Position numbers and translations under genes: made by a program. Below are positions 11,001 through 26,000 of a DNA stretch of 64,000 nt, one piece after another. The notes beneath the pieces are model-generated. The model ran no database searches and was not told the origin of the DNA. It worked only from the letters and a program-made list of their open reading frames with translations. Position 1 is the stretch's first letter; each line of letters starts with the position of its first letter. Source of the DNA: Atrichornis clamosus (lineage: Eukaryota > Chordata > Aves > Passeriformes > Menuridae); the NCBI GenBank assembly GCA_013400975.1, contig WBMZ01003021.1:1-64000 (forward strand), written 5' to 3'.

Positions 11001-14000
11001 GTCTCTCAGTTAATGAAGGGAGTTTAAAACACCTCGCTGTGAACCCATTGTTGGTTTCATCTCTTTGAACCACACTGTGTTAATAGCTAAGACTTACGAA
11101 TTTCAGTCTGAAGCTACTCACAGCAAATTTATACCTGTTTGTTCATGGATATCATTATTCTTCCATTTAAATAATTTCTTTTCTTTTGCTGATGTTCACC
11201 TTTCATATTATTTTACAGTTGGTGATCTGTCCTCTGTTAGCCATGGTTTTTGAAAACTGTCTAAACTAAGGCTTTAGTCTGCTTTAGTATGAAAACCTCT
11301 GCATTCCAGTGATTATTCTTCTTAGTCCTACTTTCTTTGCTTGTTGTGAGTTAATCTTCTTTTTACACGTGGGTAATACTGTATGTACAATTACATAGGG
11401 TGTCCTCAGTGGCTGTGATGTTAGTTCTTCCACTGAAGGATGCACGTTTGCTATTTTCAGTGTATATTGACCATTCATTCATTGCTATAGCAAGAAGTCA
11501 ACTCAAGTCTTTTATTTCCCAGCTTGTGAATTTGCAATTTAATTTTAAAGCTTACTTATAGTTTTTAAGGACATAACTTTGTGCTTCTTATAGTTGCATT
11601 TTTAAACACTTGCATTGAGCAGTTCTTCCTGTATGATTTGCTGTTCTTCTTAGCTGATGACACCTGCTTACTTCAAGTTGCTATCAGTCTTTGTCTCATA
11701 TTTAGTATTTTTCTCCTCATTAAATTTATTAATGATGATGATGCTTGACATCAGTCTCAAGATACATTTTGGGGAAGTTGGTTACTGACCTATGCTAGCT
11801 ATTCTCAAAGAAACCCCTTTTTCATCTGCATTCAGGCAAAGTCTTCATTTCCAAAAACAGCTCTTTTAGTAAATTCTGTATTTTTCTGGTTTTGTTAGCT
11901 CTTCATATTTTTAAGTGTAAATAATCTATGGAAGTCCAGATAGATGGGATTTTTTCCCCTGTGTATGTATTGTCCCTGTTAATTTCCATATCTTTATTAA
12001 TTTCACATTCTGAACTTTTTAAATATTCATTAATATGATCTGGAAAATATTCCTCACTTCTTTTCTCCTCATTTTAAATGTGGGTATTTCATCTCTTCAG
12101 TTGCATAGTGCCACCATGAGCTACTAGACCTGCATATAGTCTTGTATGCTGATTCTTTCAGACCTTGGGGAGATTTTTCCAGTTTCATTTTTCTTCTTCT
12201 CCCACCTCAGTTTAGTATTCTCCAAAATGTTGAATTTTCCTTCATCTCAGTAGTTCCTCATAACATGCTCTCCTTTCTCGTTATCAATTCTGCCTTTCAG
12301 ATGTTAAACTAGGGAAAAGTGCTTGTTTATAAGTAAGGTCTATGTAATAGTTTGTAGCTTTAGAAAATGCAAGTAACAATGTAACCCGAGTAACAATGAT
12401 CCCGTCTTGAACTGGAGCACTGTTGGCTTGCAGAAGATGAGCAGGTCATATGACTTTTCTTTCTTCCCCCTAATTATTGTTTTGAGTGTTGTGACTGATT
12501 AAATTATTGTAGAAGCTGAAAATGAGGCATTTCAACATGCTTGCTTGGCTTCACAAATTACTTTTGTACAAGATGAATAAAGTAATTACTGGGGAACAGT
12601 CTTTGAGCAATACTGGTATTGCAACCACCTGTAAATATAGAAGATCCAGAGAATCAGAGAAAGACACTGACAGCATACTTTGGAAAGTACAAAGATATGT
12701 TACTAAACTGTGAAAGCAAATTGCAACTAAATGTGTGATGGCAAGGGAATAGATGAAAGTGGAAATTAGGTGAACACTTCATTAGTTTATTTTAAGTGAC
12801 CCAGTAACTGCCTAAAGTACTTTTAAAAATAGTTCAGCTGTTACTTTTCTATACAAGTTACTGTTTTGACTTCTTTAGTGTCACTTGGCCTTGACTGCCA
12901 GTGTGGTAGTCCGAGCCTTGTTCGCTAACATTCTGAGACATATTTTGGCAATTTCAAGGATCCCAAAGTTCTGTTTCGCTTTTGACTTTTCATTCTAGAA
13001 ATGCTTTCCTAATTTTGTGTTGCCATGAGCACAAGCATGGTGACAATGGCCCTGCTCTAATAATTTGGTTCTCAAAGCAATATCTGGTACTACTTTTTAT
13101 ACAGAGGAAAAATAAAATCTTTCTTGAGGTTTAACTGTAATATATATTATCTCTTTTTGCTATAAAGGGATTGTTTTTGTTGTGGTAGTACCAGAAATGC
13201 AAAACATTCTCTGGCTAAATTTGGCTATCTAGCACTTCTGCTTTTGTTTGAGAAGCTATGCAAATTTGAAATATCTTGCCATAAGTAGGACATACTGATT
13301 TCTCATGTCGTTTTTAACAGGGCAGTCCTGTAGAGAATAATTAAATGGATTCATAATTTTTAACAATATGATGATCCTATTTGTCTTCTTAACCGTACAG
13401 CTTGCTAGAGAAGATGACAGTTTTAAATTAAAAAAAAAAAGATTGCTGACTTCGTAAAACAGTTGAGAGGATATTGTCTTTTTTACAAGCTGAGTGAAAC
13501 AGTTTTTATTGTTCTGCAGTCTTATTTGGCTTTGTAGTGTTGGTTCTTTTGTTATGCTACACTTTGTTACACTGGAAGAAAGTCTTGGATTCCTCAGCCT
13601 TTTTTAGCCATTGCTGAGTGCTTGCATGTCACCACAAGTGTAATTACAAGAAGTATTACAAGAAGTATTTACATGGGATGAGCTGGCAGTTGTTTCATTC
13701 TTCATGTAATGGGAAAGAATGTGTGTGGATTTTCTTGGAAGTTTTTGTTTGTTTGTTTGTCTTCTTCCCCTCTGACTTTTGAAGCCACCTCCATTACTTT
13801 TCTTGGCTAAGATTGCTTTTCATCCTCTTTAAGGAAAAGCTGATGGAAGAGTTCCATATACAGGCTTCAATGCAAGGAATAAGTGGGGTTTGGATTTCTT
13901 ATTGGATTCATCTGTTCTTTTTTTCCAAGTCTATGTGTTCTCATCTTTCCTTTTTTTTAAAATTCAAAATGGTCAAGCTATTTTGGAATAAAAGTATTGC

Positions 14001-17000
14001 TTGAAGAAAACATACCTGTCTCAGTTTCATATCGTGAAGTAAATTTAAAATTCAAACCTGGTGATTTTATATACAAAAGAATTTGAAATAGTAATCAGAG
14101 TAGGGGATAGGTGGATGGACTATGTATCTGAAACTGAAAATGCTTTCTTTTCTTAAATTTTTTTTCATTGTTTTTCAGAGCTTTGGTGAAAGTATTCTGC
14201 ACTCTATGAAGTCGCTGCTACACAGCAGGAAAGAGTTATGCAATGTATCAGCAGAGGAATGCTTGAATCGGGAAGAACAAGATAATTTTATTGAGGTTTG
14301 GCATAATGTTACTATTTATATATATTTTGTGCCTACGATAGAAAACTTTCTCTTGAAGCAGTATGGGAAGTTGCAGGATAGTAAATGGGAATAATGCTGC
14401 AAGTTACTGGCTGTAAAATCTACACCCCCTGTTGTCATTCTTGAATTTAGGCACTGAAATCTTAAAAAGAGCTGTGACATTTCAAGATGACATTTCTCTG
14501 CTTCAGAGGATTTGTGAAAAATGTGTAAATAGATGATGTGTACTGCATTTGTGGGCACTACTGTGACAGTTGATGGATGCTGGTGGATGGTATCCTAACA
14601 AAGTAGCAGAACACTTTGATCAGGTCTGAACATGAAAATTAAAGTGATTGCTCTTGCTTGCCCTGTGCTTAGCACTAAAAGCTGAGGCCTGAAAATTGCA
14701 GATCTAGACTTCTATTGTGTGATTACAGGTGGGCTGAAAGCTTGACAAGGTCTGGAGAGAAGTAGACCTGGACAGAATGTGAGACTGTCTAGGTAAATCT
14801 CAAGCTGTAAGGAGGAATTACTAGACCCGTTAAGAGTTATAGGGCTAATGTCAACTTCTCCAAAGGGAAAAGAAAAAAGTAAAAAGCAGTGTGTACCATG
14901 TAACTTGTATTATGTGTTTTACGAGACTTCTAATTAGTAGTTGACAGGCCTGACAAGGAGCTTAGAGAAGGAGAGGATGACCTGAACTGGCCATGTGGAG
15001 GAGCTGAGATAGGGAGAAATGAAACAAAGACGACTGAGGAAGTGGTTAGGGGAGACTTATAATTACATAAGCAGTAGCAGGAGGAAGGCAAGAGGCGGAT
15101 TGTGTGACTGGCAGAGATGAGGTAGGAATGCCTGGATAACACCAGGGGTTTTGTGACTGAGTGGATACAGTCCGGGTTTGTGACTCTGATGCCCGAAAGA
15201 TAGGCCAGAAGTAAATCCCCGTAGACCGATGTCTATAGGGCAGGTATTTGTTTATTGCAGCACTGGCGGTGAGGGGGCTTTTTCCTCCTAACTCACCCAC
15301 CTTTGTCAAGTGCTGTGGTATATTTATACTGTAAATTATGCTTAATGTTGCTTATGTCATTACAACATCATCACATATGCACTGGAACTAATTTGCCTAG
15401 CATGATCGCATAGTTATTAGGTAATTTTTTTGCACTGCGCTTGCGCTTCCCCAATTCGGTGTTCTCGGGGGTCTTTGATGAAGGCTTCTGAAGTCTTCTT
15501 CGCACTTGAACTTCTCAACTTTGTCTTTGAGGCATGCATAGTTACGGTGCTCCTTGATCCATCTGGTCTTAACTGGCCTAAATTCTTTGTTTTGTGGCTA
15601 ATTGGCTTTGCAGTTGCCAATTTCTCATTACTACTACACTTATCTGTCTCTGAAACTATATACCTGGTGAGGTGGGTTTTTTTTTTCCCTCTCTTTTTGT
15701 CTATTCAGCATTAAGCAACTAGTTAATCATATACTAGCCATTACATTGTATAAAACGTTATTCCTATCAGGTTATATAGGTATCAGAAGTTATGATTCAG
15801 GTTATATAAGAATCAGGTTATATAGGTATAAAAGCTATGATTCAGGCTACATAAGTAAAAGCTATGATTCAGGCTATATAAGTACAGAAAGTTACGCTTC
15901 AGGTTATATTGATAAAAAGTCATGATTTAGGTTATATTGATATTAGGTTACATAGATATCTTATAACTCAAGCTATATAAGTACCTTATAACTTTAACCT
16001 AAGTTATATAGGCATCGACGTTGTGAAACATTTGGGTAGCAGGGAAGAAGCTGAATTTGTGAAAGATGAAAAGCTGTGACAGATTAATGTAAGGAGGAAA
16101 AGCTACGCAGTGGAGGAGTAACCAAAACCTTGTCTGTATCTGATCAGACAGATCATGCTACAGAATCTATGAAGGTTTTTTTGTCTTGTAGCAAATACCT
16201 GACAGATAACTATAATTAGAAATACGTTTTATACGCCTGCAATGATAGTCCCTATGGAGAAAGATAGCTGACTATATTTAGTTTCCTTATTAGATCAAGC
16301 AATTAAGAGCCCTCTGGTTGAAATGTAAGAGGGTCAATGTCCTGTCACAGTACAGGTATTTTTTTCTTATGAAAATACAGGAAAAGATACTTATATGGAG
16401 AATGATGTTAAAAGAACTCAGACTTGAGAAAACTAGAATTTAAGTTTTCCTGTATCATTTCCTCTGTACCCGTAGCTTAAGATAACCTTGAAATACAGTG
16501 TCTCATACACTTATTTTTACTTTAAAGGACTTACACTACTGATGACCTTTTTATTTCCTCAGCCTACTCCCCAACAACTTTTGATCTGAGGTACTAACTT
16601 CAGACATGTTTAAAGTATTAAATGGTGATTTTTTTTCTGTGAAAACTGGAGTTTGGGCATAATAAACAGATCCAAGTTAGCATCATCATCAAGACAAAAA
16701 TAGGTAGACTGAGTAGTGGTGTGGTGTCTTTGACAGCCGCCTGCTGACCACTTGGTGTAGTATTGCCTTTCATTTGTGTGAAGCTATGACTCTTGCACAC
16801 TGCCCTGTCTTGCACAATGAGTTATCCCATGGGAGAAGGTAAGGGTTGGAAGCATGACCTTGAGGAAGAGGAAGGGACATGTAAGAAGACAAAAAAACAA
16901 ACACCCGTTAAAAAACCCAGACAAACCTTCCAGAAAAGCTCCAACAATAACAAACTCTAGAGCCTCTTGAAATGTTATTTAGAGAAGTAGTTTTTTTCCC

Positions 17001-20000
17001 AGGTAGTTTAAATTGTTTGTTATTGTGCCTCTTCTGTGGAGGAATTCAGTTCCTGTTGTAGGTACTGTACAGATAAAAAGATGTAGAAGTTGAAAAGTGT
17101 CTTGCAGATATTGTGCAGGTGAATTGTGTAGGAGTTGAAAAGTAACATTAGTCAAACAGGATTGTTTTGCAGTTAACACAGTGAATACAGTGCTGGAGAT
17201 GTGTAATTTGTCAGGAGCTATTTGGAATGCTACCAAGAAGCATTGTTTTTTTTATGATGTTGTCATAGCTGACATGACACAGGATAAGTGGATGTAAGTG
17301 GGAAGATGTTTACTGGAGGCATGAGATCTTTTTCCTAGCATGAAACACCCGGAAATAAAGCAGTCAGAATTTTTCATAGTAGGATTTCAGTTGCAAAGAA
17401 AGTTTGGGGTTTTTTGTCTGGTCACACTTTCAGAGAACATACTCAAAACACAAATACAGTTCAAAATAGAATTATTTTCCAGCCATTTCCTTTTCTAGCT
17501 CTGTACTTTGCAGAGATTCTGTGTCTGTGCAAGCAAGTAGCTGGACCAGTTAATAATAAGTTACTATAAATATGTTCTTTGGAGTAACTGGAGTAGCTGC
17601 TACAAATTTATGAACTCTGGCTCTTAATGCATAAAGTTCGGTCTGTTGCATAGTGCTCTGAAAAAATGGAATCCAAACCATATAACACTGAATTTCAAAC
17701 ATCAGTGTAAGTATTTAGTCTCTGTGCTTTGTTCCATATCTACAAAATGGAAGCAAAATTTATTTTCTGAAAACCTTGTTTTGAAAATAAATGCCTTGGA
17801 ATTTTTTTTTCCAGTATGCAAATAGCCTCTTGATTTGTTATTATGGAAATGCTAAATGAGAACTAAAGAAATCCGATGTTTGAAATGAAGTTTGAGTAGC
17901 GACTGACTCTCTTCAGTCTGTTTGTGTTGAATGGTACAAGACACCTGTAGAGAGAAGAGAGGGACAATATGTGATAAAATGTACCCCCTGCCCACAAGCA
18001 CAAAAACTTGAGGTAAAACTGACTTTTCTGACATAATCAAAGTTCCTGAGCCTGACAAGACCTTTTGTTTTTTGGGTAGGTTGGTTATTTTAATTCTTTT
18101 ATGTTAAAGGTTTGTTTACTTGGATATGGCATGCAAACATGTGGCTTAAGTAATCAGTTGTGTTTTGGCTTTAGGCTAATCAATTTACATAGTTAATTGC
18201 ATAATGTGTTGGCATTGTGCTTTATTCAGTATATCCAAATGTATAACAGTTTATTAGCATGGACAGATTTCAGACTGGAACTGTTTTATATGTGCCCCGC
18301 CTGAAGCAAGGACAGATGAGCACTGATCTTGGCAAAATGGTGTTTATTTTAACAGATGTAATGAGGCTTGTATGTGTTGCTCTGTATATACCACTAGAAA
18401 AATTCCTGTGTAGTGGGGTTTAAATATGTATATGTATATGCTCTTCAGTCTGATCTGACCTTTCACAAGTCTAGTAGTATAGTGTTACAATTCTTCATGT
18501 AATACTAATGCTACTGTTTGAGCAAGCTGTGCTACCCTAAGGTATGGTTTTTATGGCAGCAGAATGAAGCTTTAACTAAAAGTGTGCTGAATTTTTAACT
18601 CTTAAATATCTGGAGGAAATAAAAAAAATCTTTTCTGTACTTCAATGTATTCATGTATTTATTTTACAGATCACATTTATAGGTTTTGCTGAAGAGATGG
18701 GTACTGCTCGCTTGCAGGTACAGTATATGTCTCTCTATATTAGAAAATTATTTTCTTTAGCTGGTGCTTTCTTATAAGTAGTACCTAGTTTTTTTAAAGG
18801 AGGAATTTTGGTGTTCAAGAAATGAAATCTTGAGCATTTAAAAGCTTAAGTTTCAATTGTCATTGAAAGGTTGAAAAGAATTATTTTAATATGATAATCA
18901 GTGTTTTATATGTATTTACAAAATGATCTGTTTCAGTCTTTGTATTAGGATGGTTGGGGAAAACTGAGATGCAGTGGAGAGGGTGATTGTTTGCAGGAGA
19001 TGTTTGGGTGGGAAAGGGCTCAGTTGGCTGTGCTTTTAGTGAGTGCTTTTTTGGTTTGGGTTTTGCTGTTGTTAAAAACTTGTGTGTATCAGTGTTTTGG
19101 TTTGTGATTTTCTCCTTAGTGCAGTTGTGCTTATTAATTTGGTACAGTTAAAACTTCACTGAACTGACCACTAGCTGTGAATGCTGGTGGAGGGATCAGT
19201 AGTCAGTATTATTCTTATGCCTCAAGATTTAATTCTGGAGATTTAGATAAGGAAATATGATTTTTAAAGGTGGAGTGTAGCAAACTAGGAGGGTTGTGAT
19301 GTGCCATTTTCACAAGTTAAGAATTTAATCTTCCTGTGCAATTTACACATCAGTACAGTTCATAACAGACATGTTCATGGTACAATTCTGCGTTTTTGCT
19401 CTGTCTAGATCTTAGTAGATAGAGATTGCTGTAATAGTTTGCTGATGTTTAAAGATGTAAAACAGAAACTCTGAATCCAGTGTTCCAAATTTTATCAATG
19501 TTGCTAATTCATCATAATAATACTAGACATTCTTTCAAGTATGGGTAAGAACTATATGATTGTCTAGAGTTAGATGGAATTTAGAGAAAATTGGACAGAG
19601 CAGGTTTATGGAGATTTGCTTTGAACCATAGGGATCCGTAGTGTTTGGACTGTTGAAACGTAAATCTTTCACAGGCTTCTTCTGTATTAGATAAATCTAA
19701 AGAAGGGCCTGGTCCATGTTTTTGTGATAGGGAGCTAGAACACTGTTCCAATAAAGCACACGTGTAGAGATCCACTGAGAACCATTATTACCTGAGGTCA
19801 GGGTAGTTGGGGACCTTGTTGGATGTGCAGCTGCTTTTCAGCACTTACAGGATTCTCCTTTATGACTTTTATGAAGCATCTTCCAAGTATGTACTGAATT
19901 AAAGTTTGTTTACATGAGCCTTATACCACAGTTTGAGAGAATAAGTGGGGGATGGAGCAAGAAATTGGGAAAAAAAGAAAAACTTTACCAAAATTAGCAG

Positions 20001-23000
20001 CTGTTGTTCTTTAGAGGGGGGAATGAGATCAAACCTTTGTCATTTACATGCTATTTTTTTGACTTTATATTCTCAATATGTTTGTGTATTTATATCAGGA
20101 GTTGTCAACCATTTCTGTAGAGCTTCCAGGTGTTCTGCAATCACTCCAATTGTGCAAACTAAAAGAAAACGAGGCTGTATTTCTAAAAGATGTAAAGAAA
20201 ACCCTGGCTAAACCTTACATCATGAAACAACAGGTAAAATTTTTGTGTCTTCTTGCATGTCCGAGCGTTTCATTTTGCCACCTGAAGAGTTTAGTCCTAT
20301 CACACCTTGTCTTGCTTTTGGTTTTGGGCCCTTATCGACAGTAGTATGAGTGTTACTTTTCAGTAATTTCGTGAAAATGAAAGCCAGAGAATATAAAAAT
20401 AAACTGTGCTGTATTGTTTACAGAAAATATTGAAGAAACATTTAATTATGGTGCTGATCCCATGCTTCTGCTTTCACTGCCAATTTGGAAAGAATATGAA
20501 ATTTGTCAAGTTACCTATCTCTGCTCTGCTCAGATAGCTTCCATCTTCAGCAGACTTTTTTTGTTGAAACAGAGGTGCCAAAAATTAAGGGAATGTCGGG
20601 TGTTCATAAAACTAAGTGGTCACTTTTCTTACAAAAAAAAATTATAAATGCTGTAGTTATATAATTTCCATTTTTTTTATTTCAATATTGTTCCCATTAT
20701 TACCATGCTAATGATATTCTTTACAATTACAAACATTGCATATAAGATAAAAGATACCTTGAAGGAACAAATACCCTATAACCTGAAATACGATGCAGCA
20801 TAAACATGCTTTGAAATACTGCATTCCTCTACAAATTTTTAACATGCATTTTTTAATAGATTCTTGGGTACATATTATTATGGTCGTGTTACATTATTGC
20901 AATAATTTATTCAGAATGCAGAAGTTACAAAAATGTGTGATTCTAGCTGTCACTCTACACAAACTATTGAATTCATTTTCTTGTATTTGAAATATTTCTA
21001 AATTATTTACTCTTCACAAAAATGCATTGAAGGGATCCCTTGAAGATTGATATGTTTGTTTCCGTGTTGCTCTCTTTTTCAAGAACCAACTTCCTGAAGT
21101 GTTTTGTGTGATGAGATTGTCTCCTTCATTCCCAAGGATCAAAGTTGATTATATATTTACCTTGCTAAGCAAGTATACCACAGGCATAAGATATGCAGTG
21201 GAAATCAACTCTTCACAAAAACATCAAACAGAGAAAACCCATGGAGAAGATGATGACACCAATCAGTCAGTTTCTTCAATTGAGGATGATTTTGTCACTG
21301 CTTTTGAACACTTGGATGAAGATGAACCTTCAAAGATACAAAGTGCTGGTAAGTTCTTGCACACTGTAGACCTGTAGAAATTGGCATTTGAAATGTAGGC
21401 TGTTGGGATTTAATAAGAAAGTAAATGTAAATAAATAGTAATTTTTTTTACATTAATCGTGTTTTATAAGGGGGTATTATGCAATTGAAAAATTAACTTT
21501 TTTCTCTTTTCACAACAGTTTACCAGCTCATCAACCAAGGATTCTAATCAGATGGCTATTACATAGAATCTTGTTCTACTTTGTAAGCTAAAAAATACAT
21601 TAATTTGTCAGTGATTAGATTTATATAATAGGATTTAAAGAAAATGAAAGGTTGCTTTAATCATGAAAGATGAGCTAGCATTTTGCAACAATAGTAAACG
21701 CAGCAGTTGCCATGAGAATCTGTCCAGTTTTCTGTAGTTCTGTGGAAATCCTTGGTTTTGAAGCAATCTTTTTTTACCTTTTTTTTTTGTCAGGTGCATG
21801 CAGCTTTACTTCTCAAAACCATCGAGATGCTGCTTCACAGACCATCCCTGCTCAATGTTTAGAAGCTGTTGAATCAAAGATCCTTGTGGGTTCTGCGCAT
21901 CGAAAGTCATCTGCCAAATCTTCTACTTTGATTGGTATTTTGGGACTTAAGGAGATGTCCTCAGTAAGGAATTCAGTTACAACCTCAATTTCTGATCCTT
22001 GGATACAAAGGAGTTTCTATAAGCCATATAATCCTTCTGATCAAGGTGTTAATTTTTTACGTAAAACATTATTTTCTTCCTCTCCAGCTGAATCCTCTGA
22101 GTCAGATTGCTCCAGCCCAAGCCCCATCATCTTCTTAGATGAAGAAGGGTATCAAAAAAGCTTGAAGGCAAAACTTCAGCTGCCAAAAATTCCAGTAGTG
22201 AAAGATGGTATAGAGGATTCAGACTCAGAAGTAAGTGAATTTTTTGATAGTTTTGATCAGTTTGATGAGCTGGAACAAGCCTTGGAAAACTCCTGTAAAA
22301 TTGTGAGGGATCCCGTCTTGGGGAATCCCTCCCAGAAAAGGAGGACTGCACATGAAAAATTGTCTTCTTCAAGCATTACAATGAATCCTCAGAAATTCAA
22401 GTTTGATCGACCCACTCTCCCAGCCAATGTAAAGAAACCAACTCCTCGTAAGCCAGAATCACCATATAGCAGCATCTTTGAGGTCCCGGATTCCCCTCGC
22501 CCGGTTAAAACATCAGGGGAAGAGAATGGAGGCTTCTTCAGCCCTATTAGAACATCGGCCTTCAGTCCACTTGGGAGCTGTGGTTCTTCTGAATGTTTGT
22601 GTCGAATTAATCTTGGTGGAGATGGGACAGGTCAAAGTCACCATGATGCAGCTTATAACAGTTACTCAGCATATGCTGATAGTGTTTCATTTGAAATACT
22701 GGGTTCTGTTTTTTTTTCTGACTCCTCATCAGAACAAGTATGTGCAGAAAATGATTCGAAGCAGAAGAGGGTTGTTTTGAAAGAGAAAAAAAGGCAACCT
22801 GCAGATCTCAAAATGAAAACTAGTAAGGAACCAGATAAACAAGCAAAATCTAAACATAAGTCATTAATGATCAGAGATAGCATTCAAAAATTTGCAAGTG
22901 AATTGGTTGAAAAAAGTTTTGGCAGTGCATTTAAAGACCTCCAAAAAGGTGTTTCTTCATGCACCAATGCACTTTGCCATTTGGCTGCTAGGTTAACTTC

Positions 23001-26000
23001 TTCAGTCTTTCAAATGGCTTTTTATGAGATTGGAAGACGTAGAGCAATCTCGCTGAAGGAGCGTGCCATTAATGGGATAGCAAACTTTTTGGTGAGCGAA
23101 GCTATAACGGGTGCTTTGAAAGAATTGCGTCACGTCAAGAAACAAATATTTACCAACACCGTCGCACGGTTTGCAGCAGACCTCGCTGAAGAACTTGTGT
23201 TTGAAGGAATCATGGAAGTATGCCAGTTTTCATATCCGTCAACACCTACTGCTCAGCCCTCATCATTTGATTATGAAAACAAAGTGGTAAGATCCTATGC
23301 CCGAGATTTGTCTGAATCTGTCATTCAGGAGGCATTTATTGAACTATCTCAGGTTAATGTGACCTTCACAACGCAAGCAGCCATTAGTGTTTCCATGGAC
23401 AATATTAAATATGTAAGCGCAGAAAGTATGTTAGAGTCGACACAAACTTCCACAGTTTTTCCTAATTTTAATGATAGGGTAGCACTAAAGCCAACCCAAG
23501 ATTCCAAGAAGGAATACACAGTACAGCAAGCTCTATTTTGTACCTCTGGTGTTGTAAGTTCAATACCTGTGCCCTTAGCTGGAAGAGCTCTTTGTCAGCA
23601 ACAGGTTTCCTCTGATGCTTACAAAGCAAAAGTATCCAATGCTGCAAATGCTGATGACAATATGAAGGTATTCAAAGACTCCACTCATCCATTTTTTACA
23701 AGCAGAAAGAGAGAGGAGGAAGTCACTTCTTTCAGAAATATTTATCTAACTTCAGATCACAGTCAAAGTACTGAAAGTACTCCTTCACTCTTTTGTAACC
23801 AAAACGATACCAAACTAACAAATAACAGATCTGGAACAAACAGTAATTCAGAATTAACACGTGGGTCAAAACGCATTAATACTTTCTCTGGAACTATGGT
23901 AGATATGATAGTAAATGAAGCTTATGAAGCCATAACCTCATCTAGAGTAACAAAAGCAGTGGAAGAGTATACAGATTTTTTAACAAGAAAAGTAATACAT
24001 AAAAAACCTTACGTGCAAGGTATTGGTGAGGACTTCCCCAAGAGCATGTTTGCAGATCATTTGGCCAAGTATGTCATAAAGCAATCTGTGGAAGAAAGTA
24101 AAACTGTGTTATGCAACACCAGTGAGAATTTGACATGTAATGTGAGCTCACAGACTTGTGTGATAAAGAAGCAAGAGCCTGAGAAACAAAGTAATGTTTC
24201 TATAATTGTGGAACAACAACAGTTGCCTTCAAATAATCCATGTAAATTTCTTACTCCAGCTAATTCTCTTCAGTGTTTTTTAGAATCTAAGGATTGTTGT
24301 CAGGAACAAAAAGGAAACAGGTTTTCTTCAAAATCACCACCGCCTTGTTCCACTGTGACTTTTGCTAGACATGTTCTAGAGGACTGTACTGACACGGGAA
24401 GCTGCTCAATAACATGCTTAAACAAGCCTTCCAAAAACAGTGATACCCAGAAACTATCAGCAGGAGCTTTCAATTACAGGCAGTCTGATTGTTTCCTACA
24501 AGCAAATAGCTTCTCTTCAGTGATGTTTGGCAGTGAAGGTGCTTTGCAGATGGAAGAAAAATCAAGTCTCAAACATGGAAATGCCTGTTTAATGCCCAAT
24601 ACTCCCCCACCGACTCCATTGGTACCATGTCAAGGTAGTTCTGAAAGGAACCTAAGAAAACTGTCCAAGAAACTCAAGGGAGAATTAGCAAAGGAATTTG
24701 CACCTGCAACACCACCTTCTACACCCTACAATCCATCCATTACTGGTTTGTCTGAAATGGAACGTGGCTCTTTGGAAAATGAGGAATTTATGCTGAAGCT
24801 CATGCGGTCGCTTTCTGAAGAAGTGGAAAGTAGTGAAGATGAAGATCATTCTGCAATGCCTGTTGAGAAAGAGGAGCATTCAGAAAAAACAATTCAGTAT
24901 GCAGATTGCTTAGCTAGCCATATAATTTCTATCGCGACTGAAATGGCTGCTTCCCATTTAGATGGCAAAACAAATGAAAGAGAAGCTAGTAGGCAGGCTC
25001 ATTTAGGTATGCAAAAGAAAAGATGTGGATATACTGCATTTATAAATATCCCAGAAGAGACGTGCAATTCCTTGTGGAATTATGCAGGTGACATTGCAGG
25101 AAAAGTCATCAACGAGGCCAAGAAAGTAGTGAAATCAAGGCATTGTAAACTGTTGAGACTGAAGAGAGTTAACTGTCAGGTGGATTGCTTTTATTTGAGA
25201 AAAGGTGATAAAGATGGTATTTCAAAAGAAAGGTGTGGTCCTGTGCGGGACCAGTGGCTGGGTGAGAGAGATTCGTCTGTACTTCTGTTACCACAAGGTT
25301 CAGGCACGACAGGTTTGACTTCCAAGTACCCAAGCTGTGAAAGTGTGACTGACGAATATGCAGATCATGTCCTGCGGGTTTTGAAAAGAGAAGGAGGTAA
25401 CACGGAGCTGTTAATGGATCAGTATGCCAGCAGACTTGCTTACAGGTCTATCAAATCGGGCTTGCAGCAAGCTGCTAGGAAAACTAAACTGCGATACAAC
25501 AGAAAGGCATTTCCCGGGCAAAATGCACAGGTAAATGGTAAGCTGGAGCTGATCAAAGCAGTGAATAAAGATGCAGTGCAGCAAGTGAAAAGCAGCATTC
25601 ATTGCTGTGAAGGCCAAATGTTTGAGAGGAGTGTCGGCGCACAGGGAACAGCATGTACAGAGTTGTTGCATTTTTCTGAATCCCTTGCTCACAGTATCAC
25701 TTGTGACGTCAGGAAGAAACTGAAAATGTCAGGACCATGTTTGCCAAAGTCTCTAACAGATTCCTGTCTATACAAAAAGACTGAATTTGATGAAGTCACA
25801 GGGGATCTCATTAAAACAGGGTTTTCTAGGACATTTCTTCCTTTCTCCCCAGATCGTAAACTCTATTGCAGTACAGGTAATATAAATGAAACTGGCTACA
25901 GCGAAGGCATAATTCAAGCTATAGAACAATATGCTAGGAAAGTAGCAGATGATACTCTAGAAATGAGTTTAGAGTCAGCTGTTCTCCATGTGGCTGAAAA

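Noticed and set aside
13745..13760. GTTT microsatellite
   Set aside because: Only about four units, too short to be notable.
21712..21793. Open frame of the giant exon extended to an ATG at 21712
   Set aside because: The bases before 21794 are a T-rich tract ending in CAG, a clear acceptor. The frame joins exon 7 exactly at 21794, so the upstream part is intron.
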